Shown here: positions 43,901 through 54,802 of the stretch, piece after piece
Position numbering within the stretch: the stretch's first letter is position 1
Layout of the letters: each line of letters begins with the position of its first letter
From: Halichondria panicea
Lineage: Eukaryota > Porifera > Demospongiae > Suberitida > Halichondriidae
Length of the DNA stretch: 64,000 nucleotides
Reading direction: 5' to 3'
NCBI RefSeq assembly: GCF_963675165.1
Contig: NC_087383.1
Span: 4,990,979 to 5,054,978, forward strand
The notes under the pieces: generated by a model
What the model was told of the DNA's origin: nothing
Databases searched by the model: none
Seen by the model: the letters and a program-made list of their open reading frames with translations, nothing else
Program-made: the position numbers and the translations under genes

Positions 43901-45155
43901 ACACTTTAGGGGGGGCTCTGAATATCTTGTAGTGATCATAATTCATGAAACATTGTTTCCTGCGTGTTGAGCAATCGTAACACGGATTGACATCGAAGGC
44001 TCTCTGGTGCCATGCTGCAAATTCAATGTAAAATGTTACGTGACGCTACTTCCGTTTCCAATCCCTCTTCAATCTATGCTTGCACTTAAGCAAAACATGG
44101 CGAGAGGCATTAGCACAGCGCAGATTAGTGTTTTTATTTTTATCATTATTATTTTGTTGCGTAGTATTAGTATGGTCAATTATGTTTTGCGTAGGATGAA
44201 AGTGGTAATGCAGTGGCAACATTCACACTAGTGGATACCGAAGACACTAGGAAAATGTGGAATGGTAACAAGTGAGTACGAATTTTAAGTTATGCAAAGT
44301 ATAATTTATAGCTGGTTTTTTTACACTTCTTTGTGCATGCTTTCAGGTTTGAAGTCAACTACACCGTTGTCGTTAAAACTGACTGCTTAGTGACTAAGTT
44401 TACAGTTTGTAACCAAAACAGTGAGTGTATATTTACTTCGTGTGTCCCATAATTATGAATCATGGGTTATAATATGCTTGCAAGGTATGGAATCGTTTGA
44501 CTTCACATGCCTGCTTCACACTTATTTTCTACTCCCGGACGTCTCCAAGACAACCATTTCTGGGCTTGGTGGACTACTGTATGTTGATAAGGTGAGTCAG
44601 CAATTTTCTGAGTGTGCTGTATAGTGCAGTGTGTCTGCAGACTGATGGTGGCAAAGAGAAGACAGAGGAAAGTGATCCAAAGACGATCTCCCAGTTTACT
44701 GACAGGTTTGATAATTACGTTGGCCACTGCATGATTAATTTTTTGCTTATCAGATTAGGTAGTATACATTGCATTGATAACTCAAAATTAATTACAGTGT
44801 TTACAAAAATGCTTCCAAAGATCATCTCTTAACAAATGTGGCTGGAGGGAGAACAATTAATATCAAGAAGATGAATTTCCCTGATACTGGTACGGTTAAT
44901 TGAGATGCACGTCAGTAAGGTTTACAGTACATGCATAACTTTATTTGCAGTGGTTTGGAATCCTTGGGCTGAGAAAGCGAAGGCAATGGCAGATTTTGGC
45001 GATGATCAGGTATAACGATCTGCATTTTACTTGCAAGTTAATTCATGTAATTGCGCAGTATCGCAACATGGTGTGAGGCAGGACATGTATCTCATCCAGT
45101 TAGTCTAAAAGCTGGAGAGACTTACACCGCCTCCCAAGAGTTAAAGGTGCTTTGA
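37953..45155 (+). CDS. Glucose-6-phosphate 1-epimerase (frameshift near 3' end)
   Basis: D-hexose-6-phosphate mutarotase family, interconverting alpha and beta glucose-6-phosphate in the cytosol. Exons: 37953-38010, 38065-38116, 38212-38270, 38330-38412, then after a 5.8-kb intron 44195-44271, 44347-44420, 44485-44591, 44641-44705, 44798-44889, 44951-45009, 45059-45155; phases match throughout. Diagnostic segments: [59 protein letters not shown], catalytic His in [29 protein letters not shown]. In the last exon YRNMV is followed by a stop at about 45074; a different frame then reads [20 protein letters not shown], the expected end containing the catalytic Glu. So either a few bases are missing in this allele or assembly, or the gene has recently died. 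Confidence 0.85.
39073..39419. mobile_element. MITE family I (GGATCC ends)
   Basis: About 347 bp inside the long epimerase intron, ends GGGCGGATCCAG and CTGGATCCGCC, with a G-run just inside the left end and ggggggcacatgccccttg near the right. Another isolated end (gggcggatccagggg) is at ~46735. Such ends occur in hAT-like elements; that is inference. Confidence 0.6.
40762..42476 (-). pseudogene. 5'-truncated, frameshifted reverse-transcriptase element
   Basis: On the minus strand, three overlapping open stretches belong to one polyprotein: RT motif text EGTTQG near 42350, YADDSAAIG (polymerase active site) near 42240, [12 protein letters not shown], then a Cys-rich [15 protein letters not shown] near 41350, RHNEIRD, and [12 protein letters not shown] / [15 protein letters not shown] Cys/His knuckle followed by conserved D/R motifs resembles the restriction-like endonuclease tail of R2-type non-LTR elements; this is inference. 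The reading frame shifts near 42320 and near 41310, and the 5' part is missing at ~42476 where repeat K begins, so the copy looks inactive. It lies antisense inside the epimerase intron. Confidence 0.8.
42477..43692 (+). repeat. Dispersed repeat K, copy 2 (interrupted by element M)
   Basis: Matches 31536-32252 up to 43106 (acagtgacaacagcaaga), resumes at 43667 (aaaagtaaggcctgggaacg). The 560 bp between are element M. The left border coincides with the end of the RT fragment. Confidence 0.8.
43107..43666. mobile_element. Element M, copy 1, inserted in repeat K
   Basis: Starts atgaaagcaccgcgggtgct, contains a CA microsatellite at ~43599-43616, and ends in a self-complementary terminus (cctcgcttgcgcatgcgcac then cgagg). 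Other copies: 55716-56329 (reverse), 58891-59112, and fragments near 39473-39790, 46180-46356, 47590-47716 and 57040-57190. No coding frame. Confidence 0.75.
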
Positions 45156-45897
45156 CTACTTATAACTTATTCAACATTTTTCACAGTATAGTAATAGTTT
45201 ATGCATATCTTGAATTTGTATATGCAAAATTAATTTTGATTGGGTTACAAAATTAATGTTATGTTCACATTATCTAATGATAGAAAATTCTGATAAAACA
45301 ATAATTTTGATTGGTTATCTAATGATAGTCGGGTACAATCTGACCAGTCAGTAATTTGTACATCAGGTCCGGCATTGTTCTCAGGTGTAGCTGTGCAAGT
45401 GGGTGGAATTACTTAAAACCAGATTACCAGATTACGCTATATATGGGTACATTTACAATTATTATACAACCATTTGTTGCAATATAATTTTTGGGGATTG
45501 TATGCAAACTCAGAGGAGGTTGGACACGCATCATCATGACGCCTTCAGTCATGTGATAATTATAAACCTTTATAGAATTCCTTTGAGGTCAAAGGTGAGA
45601 ATGTAAAAGCTTATCAGTGCAAGTAAGAGCTAGAGAACGCTAAAGAGAAACAGACTAATGGTGCTCTGACCTCTTCTGCTCATATAGATTTAAATCCTGT
45701 TAAACAAAAATTGGAAAAGTGTCTAAATACTAGTCTAGATCCATCTTGGAATCTTTTCAGCAGTGTAGGGAAGGTGAGAGGGCGGTGGGAATGCTCCTAG
45801 ACCACTTCTGGCTACTTGCAGTGTCTCTGTACAGCCTACAAAACAGTGGAGCATTGAGATGCCTAATGGTGCCTAATCGGCCATTTTAATTAGATTT
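45156..45897. other. Intergenic, 0.74 kb, between convergent genes
   Basis: Between the 3' ends of the epimerase and APBA genes. A short direct repeat (attttgattgg ... ttatctaatgatag) lies at ~45235-45330, and one CAGAGGAGGTTGGACAC motif at ~45512. No gene is supported. Confidence 0.4.
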
Positions 45898-48800
45898 TTA
45901 TGAGCGCACGTGATAAAACCTGACGGTGGATGACGCCTGTCCAACCTTCTCTGATGCAAACTTAAAAGACACATAATTAATATAATTATGAAAGCTTACA
46001 TCCCCTACGGTACAAGAGAGAAGATGCACGATGTCATCGTGATTCATTGCAACCGCACTGGTTCCATTTATCTCGATGATGCGATGACCCACACGAATAC
46101 CACTTCTCTCAGCGATTGACCCCCTGATCAGTGAGGTTATCTGTTGAAAGAGCGAATAGATGGATGAACAATGACAACAGAATTATTTGCAAATTCACGA
46201 ATAAAGACTAGAAGCCTATAGAAAACTCGCCTATAGAAACTCTTATCGAGGCATAACAACAGCAAAACAATAAAATTAGTGCTCCCCCTTAAAAAATGCC
46301 TGAAGAAAATGAAAGCACCACAGGTGCTGATGCCTTGGTGGATGCATTAAAGCTACATACCGTATAGCGGGTTATTTTCAAGGCACTAAATTTTCGCAGA
46401 CTGCCCAAACTAAACATTTCAATATTTTCGTGGGGCAAAATATTCGTGGTTTTCGTGGTTGAAGGTCTGACCACGAATATTTTACCCATGAATGAAGTGA
46501 CCTTGCCTACCCTTTACCTGCAGTGCAAGCAACCACGAAAATAATATCCACAAAATGACTAAATTAATAGTGCTCAACCGCGAATATTTTGTCCTCCGAA
46601 AATAATTTTCAAGGCAGTAAACTTTCGTTTTTCTGGGTCAATCTTCGAAAATCTCGTATGTAACCAGCTATACGAAAGCTACTATAGCTATTGCTAATAC
46701 GTACACATGCGTACAGATATCGATATCATATGCAGGGGCGGATCCAGGGGTAAGGAATATATAGGGCTCATTCAACCTACATCTATAAATAATCTACTAG
46801 CAGCTATGTTAGTCGGGCCACGCCCAACTACAACTGGATAGCATGTATGTAGCTAGCCTCGATTCCAGGCTGCACTTCACTCAGGGAAGTGGGCCTGGTA
46901 TCGACTGCTTGCGCATGCGCTAATATCCCCCCCCCGGTATCTGGGGGCTTTGGATAACATCGTATATGCTCAGTAAAACTATGACAGCACAACGAACAAA
47001 AGTGGATTGAAGGAAGTAGACAGAAAGTTCGATTGAAGGTTTCTAGCCCATCGGATAGCATTCTCTGATAGCTACCCTTAGCCTGCTATGTTAACAAAAG
47101 ACTCACAGCCTGCAACAATGTAGATGACGATCGTCTGAACGGAGTGAAAGCTGACAAGAGTCTATATGGACAGGCCACGCCCATTTAACACTAACTTTGG
47201 TGAAAGTCTACTATACTACTGCTACTGCAGAAGAAAAAAGCTGTACAACAAACCTACACAGCTCTGTCTCTAGCTAGCTAGCCATATAGCTCTGTGTATG
47301 ACTTTAGGATATTTTCTCTGATGAATTCAGTTTTATAGGAAATTTTACGGGAAAAAATATCCAATAATTTTATGCGCATGAAGGCCGGTGAAGGAGGCTA
47401 GTACGTAGCCAGCTAGTCACATTATCATGACCAACTCAGCAAAGACTGAGAATTATTGATGAAGTTATGCAGGAAACATCCAGACAGTCACTTCAGAACT
47501 GCTATGAAAAAAATTGGTTTAGGAAAAATGTTTGTGATTTTTCCCCCTATCAAAATTCCTGGATCTTCCCCTGTAATGTTCTTAAGGTAATTTTGCTGTA
47601 ATCACAGGGAAAACTCAAAGAGTGGGAAATGGTCGACTATGATGGATGCTAAAATGAAAGCACCGCAGGTGCTGATGCCTCGGTGGAGATGCCAAAGCTA
47701 CATAACATAAAGCTACTTATCAGAGGAGGTCGGACACCACTTGACCTTTCTGCGAATAATGACCTTTTAATCACATTCCTTGATCCTTTTCACTACCCAC
47801 CCTCTGAAGATGTACTACAATAGTGGCCGTGGCAACACTAGATCTAGACTCAGTAGCCTAGCCTAGTCTCTTGATGCCAGCAATAGCATGTGCTAGATCA
47901 AAAGGGATATAAAATTATGTATACACTCCTGATATACATGTATGTAAGAGGCTTTTTCTCAACTGATTTGACTGATACACGTAGAATAAATATTATAGCT
48001 ACATGTAGATCTATAATTACTTCTGAATCACTGACAGTCTGTATGTCATCATTCATTTTTTCACATTTCCAGGGGGGGAGATTCCAGGGCTCTCACCCCT
48101 CTCTGTATTAAACCTTGATGTTAACACCCTCTTTGAGAACCTCCCGATTCTTTTGTGTGCTGATACAAATGCTTAGACTGAATTCTACCAGACAACTGCT
48201 TGCGCGAGACTACATTGCTATAATTACAATCACACACCATTCCTTTTTGCACACTGAAGCCCAACTGATACTTAAGATCTGGTCTCACGATGGTCACTTC
48301 GACAACAGCCGGACATGAGCAAACTGTCATCTTCACAACATCCTGATACCGACATTTCTATAGAATGAGTGCATTATATCACAGCTGTAATTATACTACA
48401 TGTATTAAGTCTACATTTTGTAACGTGAGGGTTAGAAAAAATGCTAATTAACAGGTATACTGCGCGCATGACTGTATAAACTTACCTTAAGTTGTTCTAT
48501 GCATGTTTTCTTGGGCATCCCAACCAGGTTGACTCCATTGATAGAGATGATATGGTCTCCAATATTGAGTAGTCCTGATTTCATGGCGGCACCTGTCTTA
48601 CTGAGGTGAGCAATGACACAGGATGGAATGGCAGAACCATAGCCAGACTCCATCACCATCACCCCCATTAGTTCTCCTTTGTGCTTGGCTAAAGTTAGCT
48701 GAGCGTAAGGCAAACGGTGAGGATTAATGAAGCCATAATTGACTGACTTTAGTGTATTAAATTCAACGGTGTGCAAAGGAAGTCATCATGTGGTAAGAGC

Positions 48801-51800
48801 AGCTATATAGGGGATAGGTCCCAAAACACATTTGTAATGTGAAAAACTGCTAAGATTGGCAGAGGGATCGAGGCACCAAAAAGCGTTGAAACAAGAAAGT
48901 GAGAAAAAGCCCTATGGCAAAACCGTTACAACGTCCCTTTAACTTGGCAAGGTTATGTTCCCTATACACACACTAACAGTAGTGTACATGCACATCTCCT
49001 AATTAAAGTTGCAAACATTGCTTCAATGTCAGTACTAATTAAGGTTACATAAAATGTTATGTAGGAAATGTACATAGTGATGTGAATGCAATGTTACCTA
49101 CTAGCTGTACATGTTCATGATGTTGGTAATGAATTGACATAGGGCTATTTCCTTCTTGTTTTACTGTTTTTTGGTGCCTCGATTCTTTGGTATGTGTTTT
49201 TCTTTCTTTCATAATTATGTGAAAGAATGAGTGAATTTCAATTTGTCAATGATAAAAATAATGACAGCCACAGGTTTATGCTGTAGATCTAGGTCTATTT
49301 TGAAGAGTGTTGCAAGAGCATGGAGACATATAGCTAGACCAATGGCAGTCAGTGCATAGTATAAATAGCATACGTACCTGAATAAGAAAGCAGAGTTGAA
49401 GAAAAAGGAGCTTGTAGCACTGCTGCACTTGTATACCATGCCACAGCCACATCCATCTCATAAGTGGTCAGAAGCTAGTATTGTGACGTTACTGTGCCGG
49501 TGAGACAGTCATCTAAAGATGGCGAATTTTCTAGGTATAATTAGAGAAGTCTGAGTCTGAGAAGTCATCTGCATAATATGAAGAAACTGTAGTAGCCAGA
49601 GTTGTTGTTGTTTGGAAAGAATGTCCTAAAGATGTTTGTAGGAAGAGGAAGTGCTCGTCAAGAAACTTATTTACTGTCTTAGCCAGTCATTAACAAACAA
49701 AAAATGAGGTGAAATGTGGAAAGAGTGCAATTTTTCAAATAACGAGGTTTATGGATTTATCATACCACGTACACACACACATGTACCATTTATACACAGA
49801 AAAGGCTAAATAAACCAGCTCTTTCCATGCAGAGTACCGTATTACTAGAATATTTTGTGAGTGAAAAACTTTTGCGAATGAGCCAAATCAGCAGAAAATT
49901 TGACCTTTTGCGATCTAACTATTGCGTTCTGGAAAGGATCATGTGTATTTACTAGTAATAATTTAGGTTTTGCGGATTTAATTGTTGCGAATTGATCAAC
50001 CCTCGCAAAGTTCGCAAATGTTTGATGCTCGCAAAACATTCTAGTAATACGGTATAACAGTTCGAACTCAAGTGAAAAAATGTGAAACAACACTAAACAA
50101 CTAAAAGGCACGTACGCACTGTAATTGTTTTAATAATACATGTAGCGCTTCAGTACTAACCATAATTATAGTACATGAAGCTAACAAACCTTCCTAGTTT
50201 TGTTCCTGTCATTGAATGAATCCACTTCAACCTGAGGCACTGTTTGAGCGTTCAATATGTGTGCGTACTCTGCCTGCTCCAATGCCTCCTCAGATATGCC
50301 ATTGGATAGCAAAAATTGCTTGTAGGCAGCGCTGAATGCTTGACCAATTACTATTGCCACATGCCGCGCCTACAAGTTAAAACAGAATGATGGCAGGTAG
50401 ATTACTACAGCAGCCTCATACAATATGGAAGCTCTTAAGCTCACATTTTCCGTGTCCAACACGTGACAGGTCATCTTGGGAGTGTAACTGCTGATTATTT
50501 CCATACTATTCTCCACTGGAGTAGTGACAGGGGAGAGGGGGGTGGTGTCAGAGGTAGGCAGCACGTGAGCCATCATAACCAACACATTGTCTATATCAGC
50601 CACATAAGAGATTGTATGCAGAGGGTGCTCCATCATGTCAACCTGGTAGATTGATAATCTTCATTAAAACCACTGGGCTAGGAGTTGTAACATGTTTAAC
50701 ACTTTCAATAATTATAATTATTTGTATTATAATTATGTAGGAACATCCAAATTCAATGCTAAGGATGCATTTAGTAGCAGCGTTACAATAATTATAGGCG
50801 TCTCTAAATATTTTATGTACCAGACAGTTATTGTGGCTATAGACCACTAGTTTTTCCCCCACCCATGTCCAAATCTATAATTGTTTCGTTTAGTCTTTGA
50901 CCAGCACAGAGCAATACATAACATTTAAGTGGTAATAAACTAAAACAACATAATTATGTATGCAGCTCACATTTGTCGCAATGTCAGAGATAGTGACACA
51001 CTGAGTGGAGATTTTCACGTTAACAGCTGACTGTGGTCGACCGTCACTATCAGGATCCTACATGTGACATGTACGTACGTCAAGAACAACCTCGGTACAC
51101 AATAATAAAGATTTGAATACATGTACACCACCAATTCTGGCCGGTATTCAATCAGTTGCCCTATACATAATACAATGCTACGTGTACTACTGTCAATAAT
51201 TTTAATATCACATTGCCTTTGGCCACAACGATGTATACATGTACATGTACACGTACAGGTACTACCACACCTTAATCAGTTTCACTGCTTGCTGAGCCTG
51301 GTACATTCTGGACGATTTAGCAGATGCTACTCCAGACAGGAAAATAGGAGTGGATCCAAGATACTGCACACAGCAATATTTGTAGTGCACATGTATTGCA
51401 CATGTATAAGAGCATAAAGTGTTATTATGAGTGGACGAAAAGTGTAACAAAATACGTAGCTATACTCAGGAGCGCCTGTACGTACGTTTGTACGTGTAAG
51501 TGTATAACAGTTAACCAAAAAGACTGGGGAGACAAACCTGAGCAGAGAAATCTATACCAGCTATTAGTTGGTTGACACTGAACTGAGGAGTAATATCCTG
51601 TATCTGAAAACATAAGCATACAATGTTATGAATGAATACTTTAGAGAGCATGAGCATGTACATCACTGTGTACCTAGTATAATTATGTCTAAATTCCGAT
51701 TCACTATTTATGCATAATTATATGTACAGTATCCAGCCTAGCATGCTTGAGCACATGCACCCACAGAGACACAAACAGTGAAGCGCAACGTTCTTTTATA

Positions 51801-53807
51801 TGCACAATGTCCCGTGTCATAGAGGCCGGATAACACAACTACATGCACTTGTACGTAGCTTACTGCATTAGTAAGGGTGGTATGGGAGTTATTTAAAAGT
51901 GTCAGCTCATAGAGTGTAGATGTCTGATCCTGCCATCTAAATGATCATCCAGAAAAACAGCGTTGAAAGTAATACAGCTGACTAACTCCCGGACGCTCAC
52001 TAATAGTAAGCTAGCTGAATCTGCAATAAGACTGAACCATTCTAGTATTCAGGAATTGAGTAAGGTATTAGCTAGGTGCTAAAGATGTATAGCATGTAGC
52101 CCCACAGCAGGCTGCACAGTACACAGTACATTGCTTTTTGCCACTCAATGAAAATCTTCTATACCCCATTACATGTACTATCAATTGGTACTACACATGG
52201 AGATACATGTACTATACCGGTTGTCTAGGAGAGGAAGGACTGACTGGCACTCTGCCTTGTCTGGCCACATCTTCAGGAGTGGAGATGTTGGTGGGGCGTA
52301 GAGGTGGGCTGTGAGTGCCTGTTCGAGCCAGATCATCTACATGACGAGGAAAGAATCCTAGTGACATATATCATGCAGTCCACTAGCCTCGATCCCAGGC
52401 CGCACCGAAGACGGCCTTGTGAAGGAGGCTAGCAGTCTACATGATTGGTAGCCATGCACCTACATGTACACTAAGGCATGCGCAGTATTGCATTTGCAAG
52501 ACAATTGTACTAGTAGTACACTTCAGTGCATTGGTACCTCTCTGCTTTTCGTCTCTTTCATCTGCAAATCTAACTTTCTTAGGGGGTTTAGTTATTTGTT
52601 CGGTTTCCTTTTTAGGTTCATTGCCAGGAGGAAATTCTTCGTCAGACAAACTATATGTATGATCAGAATCTAATAAGATCTCACTGAATTGTTCCAAGTT
52701 TCGATCATTCGAATTGAGTGTTAGTGACTCAGCATCATCAGATGGTGGATCGGCACTATTTTGTTTCTCTTGTGCTTGTTCCATTCCTTTCTCAAGGCCC
52801 GATATGTTCGTTGGTGAAGGTTCGCAATAAGGGGGCACTGTTTCTGCTGGTTTCGGACTCTTTTCAGTCCTTTTCTCATGATCCGAGTCATTTTTGGGCT
52901 CTACATGTAAATGTTTGCAGTTGCTGTCAGCAAATGTTGTTGACGACAACACATCAGAATGCTGCATTAAACTATCGTTACTGGTGTTAACAAAACACAT
53001 TGCACTTGATCCATTCTGTGTTGGTTGTTTGGATCCATTCAATTCCTCCGTGGTTTCCACAGAGCTAGGACTTTCGTTGTCCAGGTGATATTTGGTTTCA
53101 CTATTCTCCTGTAATCCAGTATTCTCTTCAGTGTCAGTGAAAGGACAGTCTGGTGGAGGAACGGCCACAGACTCCAACAAAGACTCTTCACCAACGGCGT
53201 CCTACGGAAAGTAAGGAATCACTCAGTGTACAGTATTTATAGGTATCATCATCAATATAATTTATAATGTCCACCTTAGGACGCTTCACATGAAACTAGA
53301 GCCTCATAATTATCATACTAGATCTTCTAAGGCAGCGCTTTTTAACGGCTAGTGTATGAGAAACAAGAAATAGTGCTATAATTATGGGAGAAGTGTCTAG
53401 GTGGCGCATAATTAGAAGGGGGCCTTATTTGGAAGAAATATGGTATGTGCAAAATCACTTTCATGCCAGGAACAGGAATTTGGTTGTCAGGATGTCGCTT
53501 GTTAGAATCCTGCACCAATTCACTTGAACAGTGTGTTTGTGGCTTTAGCAAGACTTGCTAGATATAATTATTGACTATGTAGAGTCTAGCCTGCGGATAG
53601 ATAATAAATGGCTACGTACGTACCTCTGTACGTATACGCATCTAATTAAACCGCTATCGCTATAATATAAACCTCTAGCTTATTAAACTCTCAAGGAAGC
53701 TTGAGGAGTCAGGTCAACAATGGCCCATTATTTTATTGTTCTCTCCTGTATAATTTAATATGCATATGCTGTGTTAATGAGAGAAAAAAGGAAACACATC
53801 TCACCAT
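45898..53807 (-). CDS. APBA: APBA/X11/Mint adaptor (PTB-PDZ-PDZ)
   Basis: Neuronal-type scaffold family that binds APP-like NPxY tails through its PTB and organises membrane traffic through two PDZ domains. Exons (minus): 53807-53805 (Met only, tentative), 53201-52538, 52336-52218, 51603-51538, 51363-51271, 51057-50971, 50642-50445, 50369-50190, 48698-48486, 48357-48238, 46140-46000, 45960-45898; total 648 residues in frame. The N-terminal ~260 residues are acidic, Ser-rich and disordered, with [10 protein letters not shown]. The PTB spans five exons ([49 protein letters not shown]). PDZ1: [37 protein letters not shown]2: [32 protein letters not shown]. The last exon ([20 protein letters not shown]) lacks the usual APBA ending MYRLLT...YI. 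Confidence 0.92.
46180..46356 (-). repeat. Element M fragment
   Basis: Holds gcaaattcacgaataaagac, tagaagcctatagaaa and ends aaatgaaagcaccacaggtg then ctgatgccttggtgg, as in copy 1, but lacks the centre. It sits in the APBA intron before the PDZ2 exon and abuts MITE C copy 4. Confidence 0.6.
46358..46675. mobile_element. MITE family C, copy 4
   Basis: Left end TACCGTATAGCGGGTTATTT then tcaaggcactaaa; right part ttttcaaggcagtaaacttt and terminal agctatacg. The centre has an inner mirror around cacgaatatttt (gtggttttcgtggtt / accacgaatatttta). Lies in an APBA intron. Confidence 0.65.
47590..47716 (+). repeat. Element M fragment
   Basis: Contains cacagggaaaactcaaagag and aaatgaaagcaccgcaggtg then ctgatgcctcggtgg, matching 39500-39560 and 43107-43170. 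Followed at ~47720 by a CAGAGGAGGTCGGACAC motif. APBA intron. Confidence 0.6.
49835..50054. mobile_element. MITE family H
   Basis: 220 bp in the APBA intron between the PTB and PDZ1 exons. Ends TACCGTATTACTAGAATATT and its near-exact complement (acattctagtaatacggta); tttgcg/cgcaaa words fill the inside. No coding frame. Confidence 0.85.
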
Positions 53808-54089
53808 CAAAATCCAAAGGTACGTAAATCCAAGGTTACTCTCACTTTTCTAATAAATCTACCACCGGTGCTCTCTGAGAGAGCTATAGAGACAGAGCTA
53901 GAGCTGAGGTAGGTAGAGAAACAAATAACTCATGGCGCAAGGCGTACCGATAGACGGGAGGCCACGCCCTTTTTGTCTGAAAGGAGTACATACTCTTCAT
54001 AATTATCATAGAAGAGAAACTGCATGTGGTTTTATGTAGGTATATGCCGACATTATAATAATGTCGGCACATCATGTAGGGGTCGACAA

Positions 54090-54470
54090 ATGCATAATAG
54101 ACGAGCGAACAGTTGCGAAGCCAGCTGAGGTGGACGTACTCTTTGTCTCTGATGCGTTGGTCGTAAGCCTATTTTTTTTCTCGTCTTGTAGGTAGCTTGT
54201 TGGTTTGTTGGGTTCTGGAGCTGTTGCTGGGTGTATTCAGGTGGAAAACCCTCACATCAAAATATGCATCTTGACTCTTGAGCAGCAGACCAGAACCATA
54301 AGTTAACCCCAGGCCGCCCTCGCACAGCTGTCTAGACATGGTGATGGCTAAGCGGTGAATTTTTATTCTTAGGGTTTGCAGTCAGGGTTCGGTGGCTACA
54401 TCGTGGCAGCGCTATGAAGCTGTCAGGTCACGTAGCTCATTGTTGGCGCGGTATAGACTCACTGACCAGT
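54090..54470 (-). pseudogene. Remnant of the same reverse-transcriptase family
   Basis: On the minus strand, scattered frames read NNELRDLTAS near 54440, AYFDVRVFHLNTPSN near 54260 and AYDQRIRDKEYVHL near 54150. These align in order with the C-terminal part of the element at 40762-42476 ([21 protein letters not shown]). Stops and frame changes show it is long dead, and the differences suggest another subfamily. Confidence 0.65.
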
Positions 54471-54512
54471 CCAATCTAGGGATTGGACTGGTCAGTGAGT
54501 CTAGGCGCGGTA
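54445..54512. repeat. Perfect 22-bp hairpin flanked by 9-bp direct repeats
   Basis: Arms 54455-54476 and 54481-54502 are exact complements (agactcactgaccagtccaa then tc) with a 4-base loop tagg. GGCGCGGTA stands at 54445-54453 and again at 54504-54512. The insertion lies within the RT remnant. Confidence 0.9.
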
Positions 54513-54802
54513 CTGGTTTGCTGAGAATTTGCTAAGTTGAAGTGGAAAAATGGAGAAGCTGATAGCTAACAGAGCTGACCTGTGCAGAAAGTCACGCAAT
54601 AAAACGTCACACGTGATGAAACGCGAATCGAGTTTGAGTATGAGATTATCGCTATGGTGCTGCACGCTCGTATAAATTATCTGTTTTAGGTAGATCTACA
54701 TACGGATATAATTATGTAGATTTGCCTCTCTGAGATTTGCAGTCTGGAGAATGATATAAATCACATGCACAGTATACTACTAGATCTAGGTACTTGGAGA
54801 TA

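Larger units (their letters stand above)
53808..54802. other. Intergenic, 1.0 kb, between divergent genes
   Basis: Separates APBA (minus) and the long coiled-coil gene (plus). It holds the RT-element remnant and hairpin listed separately; around 54050 a short palindrome (gccgacattataataatgtc then ggc) is visible. Promoters for both genes are expected but not recognisable. Confidence 0.4.
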
